64,000 bases of DNA, from contig NZ_JAHHIR010000030.1 in assembly GCF_018678075.1 (NCBI RefSeq), positions 1 through 64,000 of the forward strand. The letters run 5' to 3'. This document shows, one piece after another, positions 43,502 through 53,132 of the stretch. The notes under the pieces are model-generated. The model made no database searches. It worked only from the letters and a program-made list of their open reading frames with translations, and had not been told where the DNA came from. The translations under genes and the position numbers were made by a program. Positions within the stretch are counted from its first letter, which is position 1. Every line of letters starts with the position of its first letter. Origin of the DNA: Epibacterium ulvae (GTDB lineage Bacteria > Pseudomonadota > Alphaproteobacteria > Rhodobacterales > Rhodobacteraceae).

Positions 43502-44802
43502 GCGATACACAGAAATGGTCGGCACGCCGGCCGTTGTTCATCGGGTTTCTTGCGCTGCTGCTTTTGGTCGGTGGGTTTGGAACCTGGGCCGTCATGTCGA
43601 ACCTCGCCGGGGCGATCATTGCAACGGGCCGTATCGAAGTGGACCGGAACCGTCAGGTCGTCCAACACATCGACGGCGGCGTTGTCTCTGAAATTCTAGT
43701 GGGTGAGGGCGACGCGGTTGAGCTTGGCGCGCTGCTGGTGAAACTTGATTCCAGCGTGTTGGACTCCCAGCTGGCCATCACCGAAGGCCAATTGTTCGAA
43801 GTCATGGCCCGACGCGGCCGTCTTGAGGCCGAGCGTGACAATGCGCAGGCCATTTCTTTTGATCCTTTGTTGATCGAAATGGCGGATGAGAACCCGGATG
43901 TGATCGACTTTTTGTTGGGTCAACGACGTCTGTTCATGGCCCGCAAAGACAGTGTGGCACGGGAATCCGATCAGCTAGAGAAGCGACGCAACCAAATTGA
44001 TGAACAGATCATCGGTGTTCAAGCGCAGCAAAAATCCATGCGCCTGCAGTTGGAGTTGATTGATCAAGAACTGGTCAACCAACAATCGCTTTTGGATCGC
44101 GGGTTGGCTCAGGCTGGCACCGTTTTGAACTTGCGCCGGACCCAGGCGGATCTTGAGGGGCGCTTGGGTGAACTGGTTGCGTCAGAAGCACAGGCGCGCG
44201 GTCGGATTACCGAATTGGACATCGAAATCCTGAAGCTGGGCACCCAGCAGCGCGAAGAGGCGATCACTCGTCTGCGTGATCTGCGCTTCCAAGAGGTGGA
44301 GCTAGCCGAAAACCGGCGCAGCCTGTTGGAGCGTCTGGAGCGCCTGGATATCACGGCGCCGGTGTCTGGTATCATCTACGGGATGGAAGTGCACACGCCG
44401 CGTTCGGTCATTCGCCCAGCCGATCCGGTGCTGTATCTTGTCCCGCAAGATCGTCCTTTGGTGATCGCTGCAGAAGTCGCGCCCACGGATGTGGATCAGA
44501 TTTTCGTTGGCCAAACGGTGACCTTGCGCTTTTCTGCGTTGGATCAACGTGAAACGCCAGAGCTGTTTGGCACCGTGGCCCAGGTCTCTGCCGACTCTTT
44601 CGAGGATGAAGCATCGCGCCTATCTTATTACCGGGCGGAAATCCGTTTGGATCCAGGTGAGCAGGAACGCTTGCCCGAGAACGCTGTTTTGATTCCCGGC
44701 ATGCCGGTAGAGAGCTACATTCGGACCGAAGATCGCTCACCGCTGACCTATCTGGTTAAGCCTCTGGCGGATTACTTTGTGCGGGCCTTCCGGGAAAGTT
44801 AA
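43498..44802 (+). CDS. HlyD-family type I secretion adaptor
   Basis: A 434-residue periplasmic adaptor overlapping the ATPase gene by 4 bases (ATGA). One membrane segment at residues 15-35, a lipoyl/beta-barrel half ([18 protein letters not shown] near 62), a long helical coiled coil (residues 90-290 rich in Gln/Arg/Glu) and the returning half ([17 protein letters not shown] near 290). It links the inner-membrane ATPase to an outer-membrane TolC channel. Confidence 0.93.
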   Translation: MSDTQKWSARRPLFIGFLALLLLVGGFGTWAVMSNLAGAIIATGRIEVDRNRQVVQHIDGGVVSEILVGEGDAVELGALLVKLDSSVLDSQLAITEGQLFEVMARRGRLEAERDNAQAISFDPLLIEMADENPDVIDFLLGQRRLFMARKDSVARESDQLEKRRNQIDEQIIGVQAQQKSMRLQLELIDQELVNQQSLLDRGLAQAGTVLNLRRTQADLEGRLGELVASEAQARGRITELDIEILKLGTQQREEAITRLRDLRFQEVELAENRRSLLERLERLDITAPVSGIIYGMEVHTPRSVIRPADPVLYLVPQDRPLVIAAEVAPTDVDQIFVGQTVTLRFSALDQRETPELFGTVAQVSADSFEDEASRLSYYRAEIRLDPGEQERLPENAVLIPGMPVESYIRTEDRSPLTYLVKPLADYFVRAFRES

Positions 44803-44831
44803 ACTCCAGCGTTTGTATTTTAATGTGTCGC

Positions 44832-44866
44832 AAAGGGGTCCTCTGATGGGCCCCTTTGTTCTTTTC
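44832..44866 (+). terminator. Terminator of the type I secretion operon
   Basis: AAAGGGGTCC and GGGCCCCTTT form a 10-bp stem (one G-T pair) with a 6-base loop and a following T-rich run. Confidence 0.85.
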
Positions 44867-44926
44867 CTGAAGCGATGCCGGCGCTAGCCTGCGCCAAAAC
44901 CCTCTTTGACTGTAAGGAATGAAAAC

Positions 44927-45385
44927 ATGACCATTGATGCGAACCTGGCGGAACTGGGTCTGACCCTACCCGAGGCACCGGCCCCGGCGGCGAACTATGT
45001 CCCATATGTGGTTGCAGGCGACATGGTCTATGTCTCTGGTCAGATTTCAGCGGATGAGAACGGGTTGATCACCGGCACATTGGGCGCGGATGTGGACGTC
45101 GCAGCAGGGCAGGCGGCGGCACGGCGTTGTGCCTTGTCCCTGTTGGCGCAGCTGAAAGCCGCCTGTGGGGGTGATCTGAGCCGTTTGGTGCGGGTGGTAA
45201 AGCTGGGTGCATTCGTGAACTCGACCGCGGACTTTACCGAGCAGCCACAGGTCGTCAACGGGGCCTCTGATCTGTTGGTTGAACTTCTGGGCGATGCGGG
45301 CCGTCATACGCGGTCAGCCGTGTCCTCGCCTTCGCTGCCGATGGGCGTTGCCGTCGAAATCGACGCGGTGTTCCAGATCAAGTAA
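44927..45385 (+). CDS. RidA family protein
   Basis: A 152-residue member of the Rid/YjgF group, which hydrolyses reactive enamine/imine by-products of PLP enzymes. The family core VAGDMVYVSGQIS is at residues 32-45. The conserved arginine of true RidA is replaced or shifted (late part reads SSPSLPMGVAVEIDAVFQ), which places it in a related subgroup of unknown substrate. ATG 44927 follows AAGGA by 8 bases. Confidence 0.88.
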   Translation: MTIDANLAELGLTLPEAPAPAANYVPYVVAGDMVYVSGQISADENGLITGTLGADVDVAAGQAAARRCALSLLAQLKAACGGDLSRLVRVVKLGAFVNSTADFTEQPQVVNGASDLLVELLGDAGRHTRSAVSSPSLPMGVAVEIDAVFQIK

Positions 45386-45560
45386 GCCCGTTGCGCAAGC
45401 GCTGATCAAAATGACTGTCACGCTCAATGTCGGGGCGTGGCGGCGCATAGTGCCGGTATTGTGAACATGTGCCTGCCGTCAGAGACGAACGGAGGTTGAA
45501 CCGCATGTGGCGTTTCCCAGATACTGGCAAAGCCTAGACAACATCGCGCAGGGGATGGCA

Positions 45561-46748
45561 ATGGACGGATCCGCAATCGAAATCCAGGTATTGGCCAGCA
45601 TCGAACAGATGAGCGGGGCGGATTGGGACGCCTGTGCTTGCCCCGAAGTTGAAGACGGCGGTCGCCCGCTGGATCCGTTTACGACACATCGGTTTTTGCT
45701 CGCTTTGGAAAAAAGCGGCTCTGTTGGACCCGGAACGGGCTGGCAGCCGCAGTATCTGGCTGCATTTCAGGACGGCACTTTGATCGCATGCGCCCCTCTT
45801 TATGCAAAAGGGCACAGTCAGGGCGAATATGTTTTTGACCACAACTGGGCCCATGCCTACGAGAATGCCGGCGGTCGCTATTACCCAAAACTGCAAGTCG
45901 CGGTCCCGTTCACGCCCGCCACTGGTCGGCGGTTTTTGGTACGTCCCGGTTACGAAGGCCTTGGCCATTCTGCTCTGGTGCAAGGCGCGGTGCAGCTGGC
46001 GGAAAACAACCAATTGTCCTCGCTTCACATCACCTTTTGCACGGACACCGAACGCGCAATTGGCGAAGAGATGCAGCTTTTGGTTCGCAACGGGCAGCAA
46101 TACCACTGGCTGAACGATGACTACGCGGATTTCGACGATTTTCTTGCGTCCCTGTCGTCGCGCAAACGCAAGAACATCCGCAAGGAACGTAAACAGGCGC
46201 AGAGCTTTGGTGGTACGATCCACAGTTTCAGCGGGCAGGATCTGCGTCCAGAACACTGGGATGCGTTTTGGGCGTTTTACCAGGACACGGGCGCGCGCAA
46301 ATGGGGCTCTCCCTATTTGACCCGTGCGTTCTTTGATATCGCGCATGATACGATGGCCGATGACATGACGCTGGTTCTGGCCGAGCGCGAGGGGCAATAC
46401 GTTGCCGGTGCGTTGAATTTCATGGGGCGTGAGACGCTCTTTGGCCGATATTGGGGCTGCAGCGAACATCATCCCTGCCTGCACTTTGAACTGTGCTACT
46501 ATCAGGCGATAGATCTGGCGATTGCCGGGGGGATGTCACGGGTTGAAGCCGGCGCGCAGGGTGATCACAAACTGGCGCGCGGCTACTTGCCGACCATGAC
46601 ACACAGTCTGCATTGGATGCGTGATCCAGGCTTTGCGGACGCGGTTGAGCGGTATTTGGTGGCGGAACGCGCGGCCATTGAGGAAGAGATTGAAGTGCTC
46701 ACCGACTATGGTCCCTTCCGCAAAGCAGATGTGGAGGAACAAGAATGA
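45561..46748 (+). CDS. GNAT-like acyltransferase, peptidogalycan (DUF482) family
   Basis: About 395 residues with the tandem acetyltransferase fold of the FemAB-like peptidogalycan/DUF482 family ([13 protein letters not shown] near residue 210, [16 protein letters not shown] near 290, [17 protein letters not shown] near 335). These enzymes are thought to transfer an aminoacyl or acyl group; the substrate is unknown. The start is uncertain: ATG 45561 has AGGGG 6 bases upstream and fits the family, while GTG 45507 in the same frame has GGAGG 11 bases upstream and adds 18 residues. It overlaps phhB by 4 bases. Confidence 0.85.
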   Translation: MDGSAIEIQVLASIEQMSGADWDACACPEVEDGGRPLDPFTTHRFLLALEKSGSVGPGTGWQPQYLAAFQDGTLIACAPLYAKGHSQGEYVFDHNWAHAYENAGGRYYPKLQVAVPFTPATGRRFLVRPGYEGLGHSALVQGAVQLAENNQLSSLHITFCTDTERAIGEEMQLLVRNGQQYHWLNDDYADFDDFLASLSSRKRKNIRKERKQAQSFGGTIHSFSGQDLRPEHWDAFWAFYQDTGARKWGSPYLTRAFFDIAHDTMADDMTLVLAEREGQYVAGALNFMGRETLFGRYWGCSEHHPCLHFELCYYQAIDLAIAGGMSRVEAGAQGDHKLARGYLPTMTHSLHWMRDPGFADAVERYLVAERAAIEEEIEVLTDYGPFRKADVEEQE

Positions 46749-47041
46749 CCGAGAAACTGTCTGACGCGACACGCGGCCCTTTGCTGGACCCGTTGTTTCA
46801 AGCTGGCTGGGCAATGGTCGACGGGCGCGATGCGATTTGTAAAACCTACAAATTCGCCAATTTCGTCGACGCCTTTGCCTGGATGACAAAAGTCGCGATC
46901 TGGGCTGAGAAATGGAACCATAACCCAGAATGGTCAAATGTTTACAACAAGGTGGAGGTTGTGCTGACCACCCATGACGTTGACGGCATCAGCGCCTTGG
47001 ACGCCAAGCTGGCCCGTAAAATGGACGCTTTGGCAGAGTGA
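46745..47041 (+). CDS. phhB: 4a-hydroxytetrahydrobiopterin dehydratase (PCD/DCoH)
   Basis: A 98-residue pterin-4a-carbinolamine dehydratase that regenerates tetrahydrobiopterin. The family core is [20 protein letters not shown] near residue 35, followed by [16 protein letters not shown] and the TTHDVDGIS segment, which includes the three active histidines. Phenylalanine hydroxylase is not nearby. It is translationally coupled to the upstream acyltransferase gene. Confidence 0.95.
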   Translation: MTEKLSDATRGPLLDPLFQAGWAMVDGRDAICKTYKFANFVDAFAWMTKVAIWAEKWNHNPEWSNVYNKVEVVLTTHDVDGISALDAKLARKMDALAE

Positions 47042-47074
47042 GGGCGCAGCCTATTGCGCCCCCAGAATGGCGGC

Positions 47075-47563
47075 TTAGGACATCGCGTCCAAAAGGGTCT
47101 CACCAGCTGAAATCTCGCACTGGCCGGGGCTCTCTTCGAGGTTTAAAAGCTTGACCTCACCATCGGTGACCAGCATGGCATAGCGTTTGGAGCGGCCGAC
47201 CAGACCGGCAGGGGGCGCATCAAACCGCATGCCGATCGCATCGGTGAATGTGCTTTCCGCATCGCCAAGCATTGCGATGCCCGCATCTGCGGCACCGGTT
47301 GCGGCGCCCCAGGCTTGCATAACAAACGGGTCATTGGCCGAGACACAGATGATCTCTTCCACGCCTTTGGCGGCAAACTGGTCTTTGGTGCGGATGAAGC
47401 TTGGCACATGGGCCGAGTGACACGTGGGCGTAAAAGCGCCGGGGACGGCAAAGATCACAACGGTGCGCCCTTTGGTCAAGTCGCTGATTGCGACCTGCTC
47501 GGGGCCGTCTGCTCCCATGCGGGTTAATTGAGTATCAGGCAGTTGGTCGCCTACAGAAATCAT
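47075..47563 (-). CDS. Peroxiredoxin (Prx5-type)
   Basis: A 162-residue thiol peroxidase. The peroxidatic cysteine is in PGAFTPTCHSAHVPSF near residue 48 and a second cysteine lies near the C-terminus (ESPGQCEISAGE), as in atypical 2-Cys Prx5. It reduces hydrogen peroxide and organic peroxides with glutathione or thioredoxin. ATG 47563 has GAGGA 7 bases upstream; the frame is open seven codons further. Confidence 0.95.
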   Translation of the reverse strand: MISVGDQLPDTQLTRMGADGPEQVAISDLTKGRTVVIFAVPGAFTPTCHSAHVPSFIRTKDQFAAKGVEEIICVSANDPFVMQAWGAATGAADAGIAMLGDAESTFTDAIGMRFDAPPAGLVGRSKRYAMLVTDGEVKLLNLEESPGQCEISAGETLLDAMS

Positions 47564-47658
47564 CGCGCGTTCCTCTTCTTGCATTTGCGTTTCCTAGCAC
47601 CCGGAATATACGTTCCACCGGAACCGTGACCAGAATGTTATCAGGAGGCAAGCACCTT

Positions 47659-48870
47659 ATGGGCCATATCGTTGTAGTTGGGGCAGGACAGGCCGGAGCA
47701 TCGTTGGTTGCAAAACTGCGCAAGGGCGGGTTTGACGGCGAGATCACATTGATCGGCGCGGAAACCGCGCTGCCCTATCAACGTCCTCCACTGTCCAAGG
47801 CCTACCTGCTGGGCGAGATGGAGAAAGAACGCCTCTACCTGCGGCCCGAGAGTTTTTTCGCTGAGAGCAAAATCACAGTAAAACTGGCCACCCGTGTGCA
47901 AGCCATTGATCCCGCGTCCAAAACGCTGACGCTGGATGATGGGGAGATGTCCTATGACCAGCTCGCCCTGACCACAGGATCGCATCCGCGCCGCTTGCCC
48001 GCGGCGATCGGTGGCGATCTGGAGGGCGTGCATGTGGTGCGCGATCTGGCGGATGCGGATGGCATGTCACCGGATGTGACGGCTGGCAAACGCGCGTTGA
48101 TTGTGGGCGGTGGCTATATCGGGCTGGAGGCCGCGGCGGTCTGCGCCAAACGCGGCGTCTCGGTCGTGTTGGTCGAGATGGCAGATCGCATCCTGCAACG
48201 TGTCGCCGCGACTGAAACGTCTGACTACTTCCGCGCGCTGCACCACTCCCATGGCGTCGAAATCCGCGAAGCAACCGGGCTTGTGCGTTTGCTGGGCGAC
48301 AATGGGCGGGTCACCGGAGCTGAGCTGAGCGACGGCAGCACCTTGGATCTGGATTTTGTCATTGTTGGCGTTGGCATCGCGCCCGCCACCGAATTGGCAG
48401 AGGCCGCGGGCCTTGAGATCGACAATGGCATCAAAACGGATGCACAGGGGCGATCCTCCGATCCGTCCATCTGGTCCGCCGGAGACTGTGCGTCGTTCCC
48501 ATTCAAAGGGCAGCGCATCCGGTTGGAAAGCGTGCCCAACGCCATTGATCAGGCCGAAGTGGTCGCACAGAACATTATGGGAGCCGACACGGACTATGTC
48601 GCACAGCCGTGGTTCTGGTCGGATCAATATGACGTCAAACTACAGATCGCTGGCTTGAACACGGGCTACGATCACGTTGTCACCCGCAAGGGGGAGGGCA
48701 CGCAGGGCTCGTTTTGGTATTTCAAAGGGGATCAATTGGTTGCGGTTGATGCGATGAACGATCCGCGCGCCTATATGGTGGCCAAGCGTTTGATCGATGC
48801 CGGGAAAACGGCTGATAAATCCGTCGTGGCGGACCCTGCGGCGGATCTGAAGCCCCTGTTGAAAGCATGA
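47659..48870 (+). CDS. FAD-dependent ferredoxin reductase (putidaredoxin reductase type)
   Basis: A 403-residue flavoprotein with two nucleotide-binding folds: GHIVVVGAGQAGASLVAKL at the N-terminus for FAD and ALIVGGGYIGLEAAAVC near residue 147 for NAD(P)H. PPLSKAYLLGEM near 40 and WSAGDCASF near 275 are typical of reductases that feed oxygenases or P450s through a 2Fe-2S ferredoxin. The partner oxygenase is not here. The frame is open upstream but ATG 47659 has AGGAGG and begins the FAD fold. It overlaps rsmD by 4 bases. Confidence 0.92.
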   Translation: MGHIVVVGAGQAGASLVAKLRKGGFDGEITLIGAETALPYQRPPLSKAYLLGEMEKERLYLRPESFFAESKITVKLATRVQAIDPASKTLTLDDGEMSYDQLALTTGSHPRRLPAAIGGDLEGVHVVRDLADADGMSPDVTAGKRALIVGGGYIGLEAAAVCAKRGVSVVLVEMADRILQRVAATETSDYFRALHHSHGVEIREATGLVRLLGDNGRVTGAELSDGSTLDLDFVIVGVGIAPATELAEAAGLEIDNGIKTDAQGRSSDPSIWSAGDCASFPFKGQRIRLESVPNAIDQAEVVAQNIMGADTDYVAQPWFWSDQYDVKLQIAGLNTGYDHVVTRKGEGTQGSFWYFKGDQLVAVDAMNDPRAYMVAKRLIDAGKTADKSVVADPAADLKPLLKA

Positions 48871-49427
48871 GGATCATCGCCGGTGATTTTCGTGGTCGCG
48901 CCTTGGCCTCGGTTGGGAAAGGCGACGCAAGCGCCCATCTGCGCCCGACAACGGACCGGGTGCGTGAAAGTCTGTTCAGTGTCTTGACGCACACTGGCGC
49001 TATTCCTGATGCACGTGTCTTGGACCTGTTTGCCGGAACCGGCGCGTTGGGGTTGGAGGCGCTGTCGCGTGGCGCGGCTGAGGTGACATTTGTTGATGAC
49101 GGACGGGTTTCCACCGGTCTGATCAAAAAGAATATAGACCTTTGCCGCGCCTCAGATCACTGTCACCTGATGCGACGGGATGTTTTGAAGATCGGCGCCA
49201 ATCCGGACGCACCCTATGATCTGATCTTTCTCGACCCGCCCTATGGCAAGGATCTGGGTCAAAAGGCACTGGATGTGGCGCTGGCGGGCGGCTGGCTCGC
49301 CAAGGACGCGCTGATTGTCTGGGAAGAAAACGCGCCCATGCAATGCCCGCCCGGGTTCAGTTTGGAGAGCAGTCGCAAATACGGCGACACCCATATAACA
49401 TTGATGTGGTTCGACGGCGCCGCATAG
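48867..49427 (+). CDS. rsmD: 16S rRNA (guanine966-N2)-methyltransferase RsmD
   Basis: A 186-residue SAM-dependent enzyme that methylates G966 in 16S rRNA. It starts MRIIAGDFRGRAL, has LRPTTDRVRESLF near residue 30, the SAM loop VLDLFAGTGALGLEALSRG near 50 and the catalytic IFLDPPYGK (NPPY-type) motif near 117. Full length. Coupled to the ferredoxin reductase gene. Confidence 0.96.
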   Translation: MRIIAGDFRGRALASVGKGDASAHLRPTTDRVRESLFSVLTHTGAIPDARVLDLFAGTGALGLEALSRGAAEVTFVDDGRVSTGLIKKNIDLCRASDHCHLMRRDVLKIGANPDAPYDLIFLDPPYGKDLGQKALDVALAGGWLAKDALIVWEENAPMQCPPGFSLESSRKYGDTHITLMWFDGAA

Positions 49428-49480
49428 CCCGTTACATTCCGCTGCTATCAAAGCGGTCCAATAGCCCAAAGGAAACCCGT

Positions 49481-50146
49481 ATGCCCGTGACCCATCCCAC
49501 GCCGAAATTGGTGATCTTTGATTGTGACGGAGTGCTGGTGGACAGTGAAATCACCACCAATCATGTGCTGATCGAGGATCTGGCGACCCACGGGCTGAAC
49601 GTCACTATGGATCAATGTATGGATTTGTTTGTGGGCGGCACGATGAAGGGTGTCTTGGCTAAAGCGCGCGAAATGGGTGCAGATCTGGCGGATGGTTGGG
49701 TCGATCAGATCTATGCAAAAATGTACGCACGCCTCGAAGAAGGGGTCGATTTGGTGCCTGGCATTCCCGCCCTGTTGGAGCAGCTAGAGGACGCGCAGAT
49801 CCCGTTTTGTGTGGCCTCCAACGGCAGCGAAGCAAAGATGAAGATCACCTTGGATCAAAACGGTCTTTGGGAGGTGTTTCACCCAAATGCGATGTTCTCG
49901 GCGCATTCGCTTGGTGTGGCCAAACCTGAACCGGGGATTTTTCTGGCGGCAGCAAGCCATTTTGACGTGCAAGCGCGCGACTGTGTGGTGATCGAAGACA
50001 GCGAAACCGGCGCTATGGCCGCCGCACGTGCAGGCATGCGCTGTCTGGGCCATGTCCCCCATGGCACGGGCGCACGGCTGGCACAGCACAACGCGGAAGT
50101 GTTTGAAGGCATGGATGAGGTTGCTGCACTTCTGAGTATTGTCTAA
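49481..50146 (+). CDS. HAD-family hydrolase (beta-phosphoglucomutase/phosphatase type)
   Basis: A 221-residue haloacid dehalogenase-fold protein. Motif I is FDCDGVLVDSE near residue 14, motif II is CVASNGSEAK near 108, motif III Lys in LGVAKPEPGIF near 142 and motif IV VIEDSETGAMAA near 165; a helical cap lies between. Nearest groups are phosphoglycolate phosphatase and beta-phosphoglucomutase; the glycolate genes elsewhere in the window do not prove a link. ATG 49481 follows AAGGA by 6 bases. Confidence 0.92.
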   Translation: MPVTHPTPKLVIFDCDGVLVDSEITTNHVLIEDLATHGLNVTMDQCMDLFVGGTMKGVLAKAREMGADLADGWVDQIYAKMYARLEEGVDLVPGIPALLEQLEDAQIPFCVASNGSEAKMKITLDQNGLWEVFHPNAMFSAHSLGVAKPEPGIFLAAASHFDVQARDCVVIEDSETGAMAAARAGMRCLGHVPHGTGARLAQHNAEVFEGMDEVAALLSIV

Positions 50147-50306
50147 GCGATCAAAGAATTGTGATCTTCAAGCAACGTCTTGACGCGTTTTTGAGATTTG
50201 GAAAGCCATTTTTACACGTTCGCGTCCTTGCAATTTATACAACTCACGCGAAAAGCCTGAATTCCAACTACAGGCTGGGAAAGAAATTGAAAGTACTAGA
50301 AAAACT

Positions 50307-50633
50307 ATGAAATTTATCAAAACACCCGGCTTGCTTTTGGTGTCCCTGCTTGCCGTTTCCGCCTGTGTTTCACCCGACGTTGTAACCAAGTCTAATATAG
50401 GTGACCGTGATCTGACATGTGAGCAAATCGCTACTCAACTGGTACAGTTAGAAGAAATTCGCGCCGAGGCAGAAAAGGGAAAAACCGCGTCTGGTAAAAA
50501 CGTCGCGGCGGCAATTCTGTTTTGGCCGGCAATTATCGGCAACTACCAAAATGCGAAACAGGCTTTGGAGGCAGCAAATGAGCGCCACGAAGTTCTGGTC
50601 GAGTTAGCGCACAAGAAAAATTGTGAACTATAA
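50307..50633 (+). CDS. Small lipoprotein of unknown function, AT-rich
   Basis: A 108-residue lipoprotein with a lipobox LAVSAC at residues 16-20. The mature part has a short hydrophobic Gly/Ala stretch (GKNVAAAILFWPAIIGNY near residue 62) flanked by helices that could form a small membrane-associated hairpin, and a Cys near the C-terminus. Similar unnamed proteins occur in phage-rich regions. The gene and its upstream region are richer in A+T than their surroundings, which suggests transfer. Function unknown. Confidence 0.7.
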   Translation: MKFIKTPGLLLVSLLAVSACVSPDVVTKSNIGDRDLTCEQIATQLVQLEEIRAEAEKGKTASGKNVAAAILFWPAIIGNYQNAKQALEAANERHEVLVELAHKKNCEL

Positions 50634-50676
50634 AGGCCCCCCCCCCAACCTGTTCAACATCTTGATCTGTTGAGTT

Positions 50677-50704
50677 TGCAGGAGGGTGACCTCCTGCATT
50701 TTTT
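50677..50704 (+). terminator. Terminator of the small lipoprotein gene
   Basis: TGCAGGAGG and CCTCCTGCA form a 9-bp stem with a GTGA loop and six T; it also lies at the end of the convergent map gene. A run of ten C is found at 50637-50646, just before it. Confidence 0.9.
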
Positions 50705-51512
50705 ATGCGCATGTCGGGTGGAATTTACCGGCGGGCGATAGTGTGAAAATCTCAAACCCGTCGCCGGTTACACCGATTGAATGTTCAAACTGCGCGGACA
50801 GCGATTTGTCGCGGGTCACAGCGGTCCATTCGTCTGCCAGAACCTTGGTTTCCGGACGGCCTAGATTGATCATCGGTTCGATTGTAAAGAACATGCCTTC
50901 TTCCAGAACAGGTCCAGTTCCGGGGCGGCCATAATGCAGCACGTTTGGCGGTGCGTGGAACACTTGGCCCAAACCGTGGCCGCAGAAATCACGCACCACG
51001 CTCATCCGGTGGCTTTCGGCATAGACCTGAATTGCGTGGCCGATATCACCAAATGTATTGCCCGGTTTGACGGCCTCGATCCCTTTCATCAGGGAGTCGT
51101 GGGTCACCTGTATCAGACGTTCCGCCTTGCGGGGCAGTTTGCCGGCTACAAACATCCGGCTGGTGTCCCCAAACCATCCATCCAAGATCACAGTGACGTC
51201 GATATTCATAATATCGCCGTCTTTCAGCTTTTTGTCGCTTGGGATGCCGTGGCAGACCACATGGTTCACACTTATGCAGCTGGCATGCTGGTAGCCTTTG
51301 TAGCCGATCGTGGCTGAGGTCGAGCGGGACGCCTCAACCATTTCCGTGATCAGACGGTCGATTTCACCGGTGGTCTGGCCGGGGAAAACATGCGGTGCGA
51401 TGTCATCAAGGATCTGCGCCGCCAGCTTGCCTGCAGCGTGCATGCCAGCAAAATCCGCGTCTTGGTAGATGCGGATGCCGTCTTTGGTGGTGCGGCCGTC
51501 TTTTGATCTCAT
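50703..51512 (-). CDS. map: Methionine aminopeptidase, type I
   Basis: A 269-residue metalloprotease that removes N-terminal methionine from new proteins. The five metal ligands are in place: NIDVTVILDGWFGDTSRMF (two Asp), GHGLGQVFHAPP (His), TIEPMINLG (Glu) and FEHSIGVT (Glu); VVCHGIPSD holds the substrate His. ATG 51512 has GGAG 6 bases upstream; the upstream TTG gives an extra four residues. It stands 67 bases from sfsA on the same strand. Confidence 0.96.
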   Translation of the reverse strand: MRSKDGRTTKDGIRIYQDADFAGMHAAGKLAAQILDDIAPHVFPGQTTGEIDRLITEMVEASRSTSATIGYKGYQHASCISVNHVVCHGIPSDKKLKDGDIMNIDVTVILDGWFGDTSRMFVAGKLPRKAERLIQVTHDSLMKGIEAVKPGNTFGDIGHAIQVYAESHRMSVVRDFCGHGLGQVFHAPPNVLHYGRPGTGPVLEEGMFFTIEPMINLGRPETKVLADEWTAVTRDKSLSAQFEHSIGVTGDGFEIFTLSPAGKFHPTCA

Positions 51513-51591
51513 CAAGGGCTCCAATGCTTACCTGTTGGCCCGTATTTAAGGGGTTTTCCGACGAAGGGCCAGTGCCCCTGACGCTTGCGCG

Positions 51592-52293
51592 TTATACAGT
51601 CAGAACGGGCTTTCCAATCTCTATACCGTCAGGCGAAATTACCGTGTCATAAACCAAATGTTGCACACCTTGGGATTTAGCCTCCGCAAAAGCCGCCGCA
51701 TATGTGGGGTCTATGTCCGCAGCCAAAGTGAAACGATCACAATCGGTGCGTTGGATCAGGTACAACATGACCGCGCGGTGGCCCAATTTGACCATCTCGG
51801 CCAGCTCAATCAGATGTTTGGTGCCGCGTTTTGTCACACTGTCCGGAAACTCAGCCAATCTAGGCTGACGCGATAGGGTCACGCTTTTGACTTCGACGTA
51901 GCAGTCCGGCAACCCAGCCGCGCTGAGCAAAAAGTCGATCCGGCTGTTTTCACCGTATTTCACCTCGGGACGGACATCGGTGTAGTCGGCAAGCTCTTGC
52001 ACGGCGCGGCTTTCCAATGCCGCGCGCAGGGCTCGGTTGGGCACAGAGGTATCAACCCCGGTAAAATGCCCGCCGTCATGTTCGACCAACCGCCAGCCGT
52101 ATTTCAGCTTTTTCTTTGGATCATCATTGGGTTCCAGCCAGATACGCATACCCGGTTCGGCCAACCCCATCATTGAGCCCGGATTGGCGCAATGGGCGGT
52201 GATCACCTGCCCGTCCTCAAGCTGACAGTCAGCAAGAAAGCGTTTGTAGCGTTTCACAAGCGTGGCGGGGATCAGGGGCGTTGGAAAATTCAT
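51592..52293 (-). CDS. sfsA: SfsA (sugar fermentation stimulation) family protein
   Basis: A 233-residue protein with the SfsA pattern: LIPATLVKRYKRFLADCQL at the start, THCPNPGSM-like AHCANPGSMMGL near residue 33, IDFLLS and CYVEVKSVTL near 120-132, and FPDSVTKRGTKHLIEL near 150. The fold is a nuclease-like (PD-(D/E)XK) domain; a role in sugar regulation or DNA binding was proposed in E. coli but remains uncertain. Confidence 0.95.
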   Translation of the reverse strand: MNFPTPLIPATLVKRYKRFLADCQLEDGQVITAHCANPGSMMGLAEPGMRIWLEPNDDPKKKLKYGWRLVEHDGGHFTGVDTSVPNRALRAALESRAVQELADYTDVRPEVKYGENSRIDFLLSAAGLPDCYVEVKSVTLSRQPRLAEFPDSVTKRGTKHLIELAEMVKLGHRAVMLYLIQRTDCDRFTLAADIDPTYAAAFAEAKSQGVQHLVYDTVISPDGIEIGKPVLTV

Positions 52294-52409
52294 GGCCTAT
52301 GCATGTCAGACAATTGCGAAAAATCAACGGCTTTGTGACATTGATCAGTTGCACGATCTGTGGGCAGGTCTATCTTGCACACATAAGGCCAACATATGGG
52401 AGATCTCGG

Positions 52410-53132
52410 ATGACCAACCCCACTGCTGCCATGCTTGTCATTGGCGATGAAATCCTGTCTGGCCGCACGCGAGATGCCAATATGTACTATCTCGCAGGTG
52501 AATTGACCAATCACGGCATCGACCTGAAAGAGGTGCGTGTTGTCAGCGATGATGCCCAGGCGATTGTAACGGCCGTTACCGCGCTTTCGGGCAATTATGA
52601 CCATGTCTTTAGCAGCGGCGGCATCGGTCCGACCCATGATGATATCACCGCCGATTGCATCGCACGGGCCTTTGGTGTGCATCTGGATGTACGTGATGAT
52701 GCCCGCGCTATTCTCGCGGCGCACTACCAGGAAACCGGAAAAGAGATGAACGCCGCCCGTCTCCGCATGGCGCGGATCCCCGAAGGAGCTGCACTAATCG
52801 AAAATCCAGTTTCGGCCGCGCCGGGATTCACGATCCGCAATGTGCATGTGATGGCAGGTGTCCCTTCGGTGTTTCAGGCTATGGTTGTGGGTGTGTTGGC
52901 CACGATTGCTGGGGGCGCGCCGCTTTTGTCGCAGACGTTGCGGGTTGATCGCGGCGAAGGCGACATTGCCGAGATCCTCAGCCAGGTTGCCGATGATTTC
53001 GCGGATCTATCTATCGGTTGCTACCCTTTTCAACAAAACGGAGCCTTTGGTGCCAATGTCGTCTTGCGGGGCACCGATGGCGCGCGGATCGAAGCGGCGC
53101 TGAACGCACTGGTGGCGGGGTTGCAGATATGA
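52410..53132 (+). CDS. CinA-like molybdopterin-binding domain protein
   Basis: A 240-residue protein with only the N-terminal MoCF/CinA nucleotide domain: AMLVIGDEILSGRTRDAN near residue 8, VFSSGGIGPTHDD near 70, and FTIRNVHVMAGVPSVF near 145. Full CinA proteins add a C-terminal NMN amidohydrolase domain, which is absent here, as in the stand-alone YfaY-like form. A role in ADP-ribose or NAD-derivative hydrolysis is possible. ATG 52410 is chosen because upstream in-frame sequence is not protein-like. It overlaps the next gene by 4 bases. Confidence 0.9.
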   Translation: MTNPTAAMLVIGDEILSGRTRDANMYYLAGELTNHGIDLKEVRVVSDDAQAIVTAVTALSGNYDHVFSSGGIGPTHDDITADCIARAFGVHLDVRDDARAILAAHYQETGKEMNAARLRMARIPEGAALIENPVSAAPGFTIRNVHVMAGVPSVFQAMVVGVLATIAGGAPLLSQTLRVDRGEGDIAEILSQVADDFADLSIGCYPFQQNGAFGANVVLRGTDGARIEAALNALVAGLQI

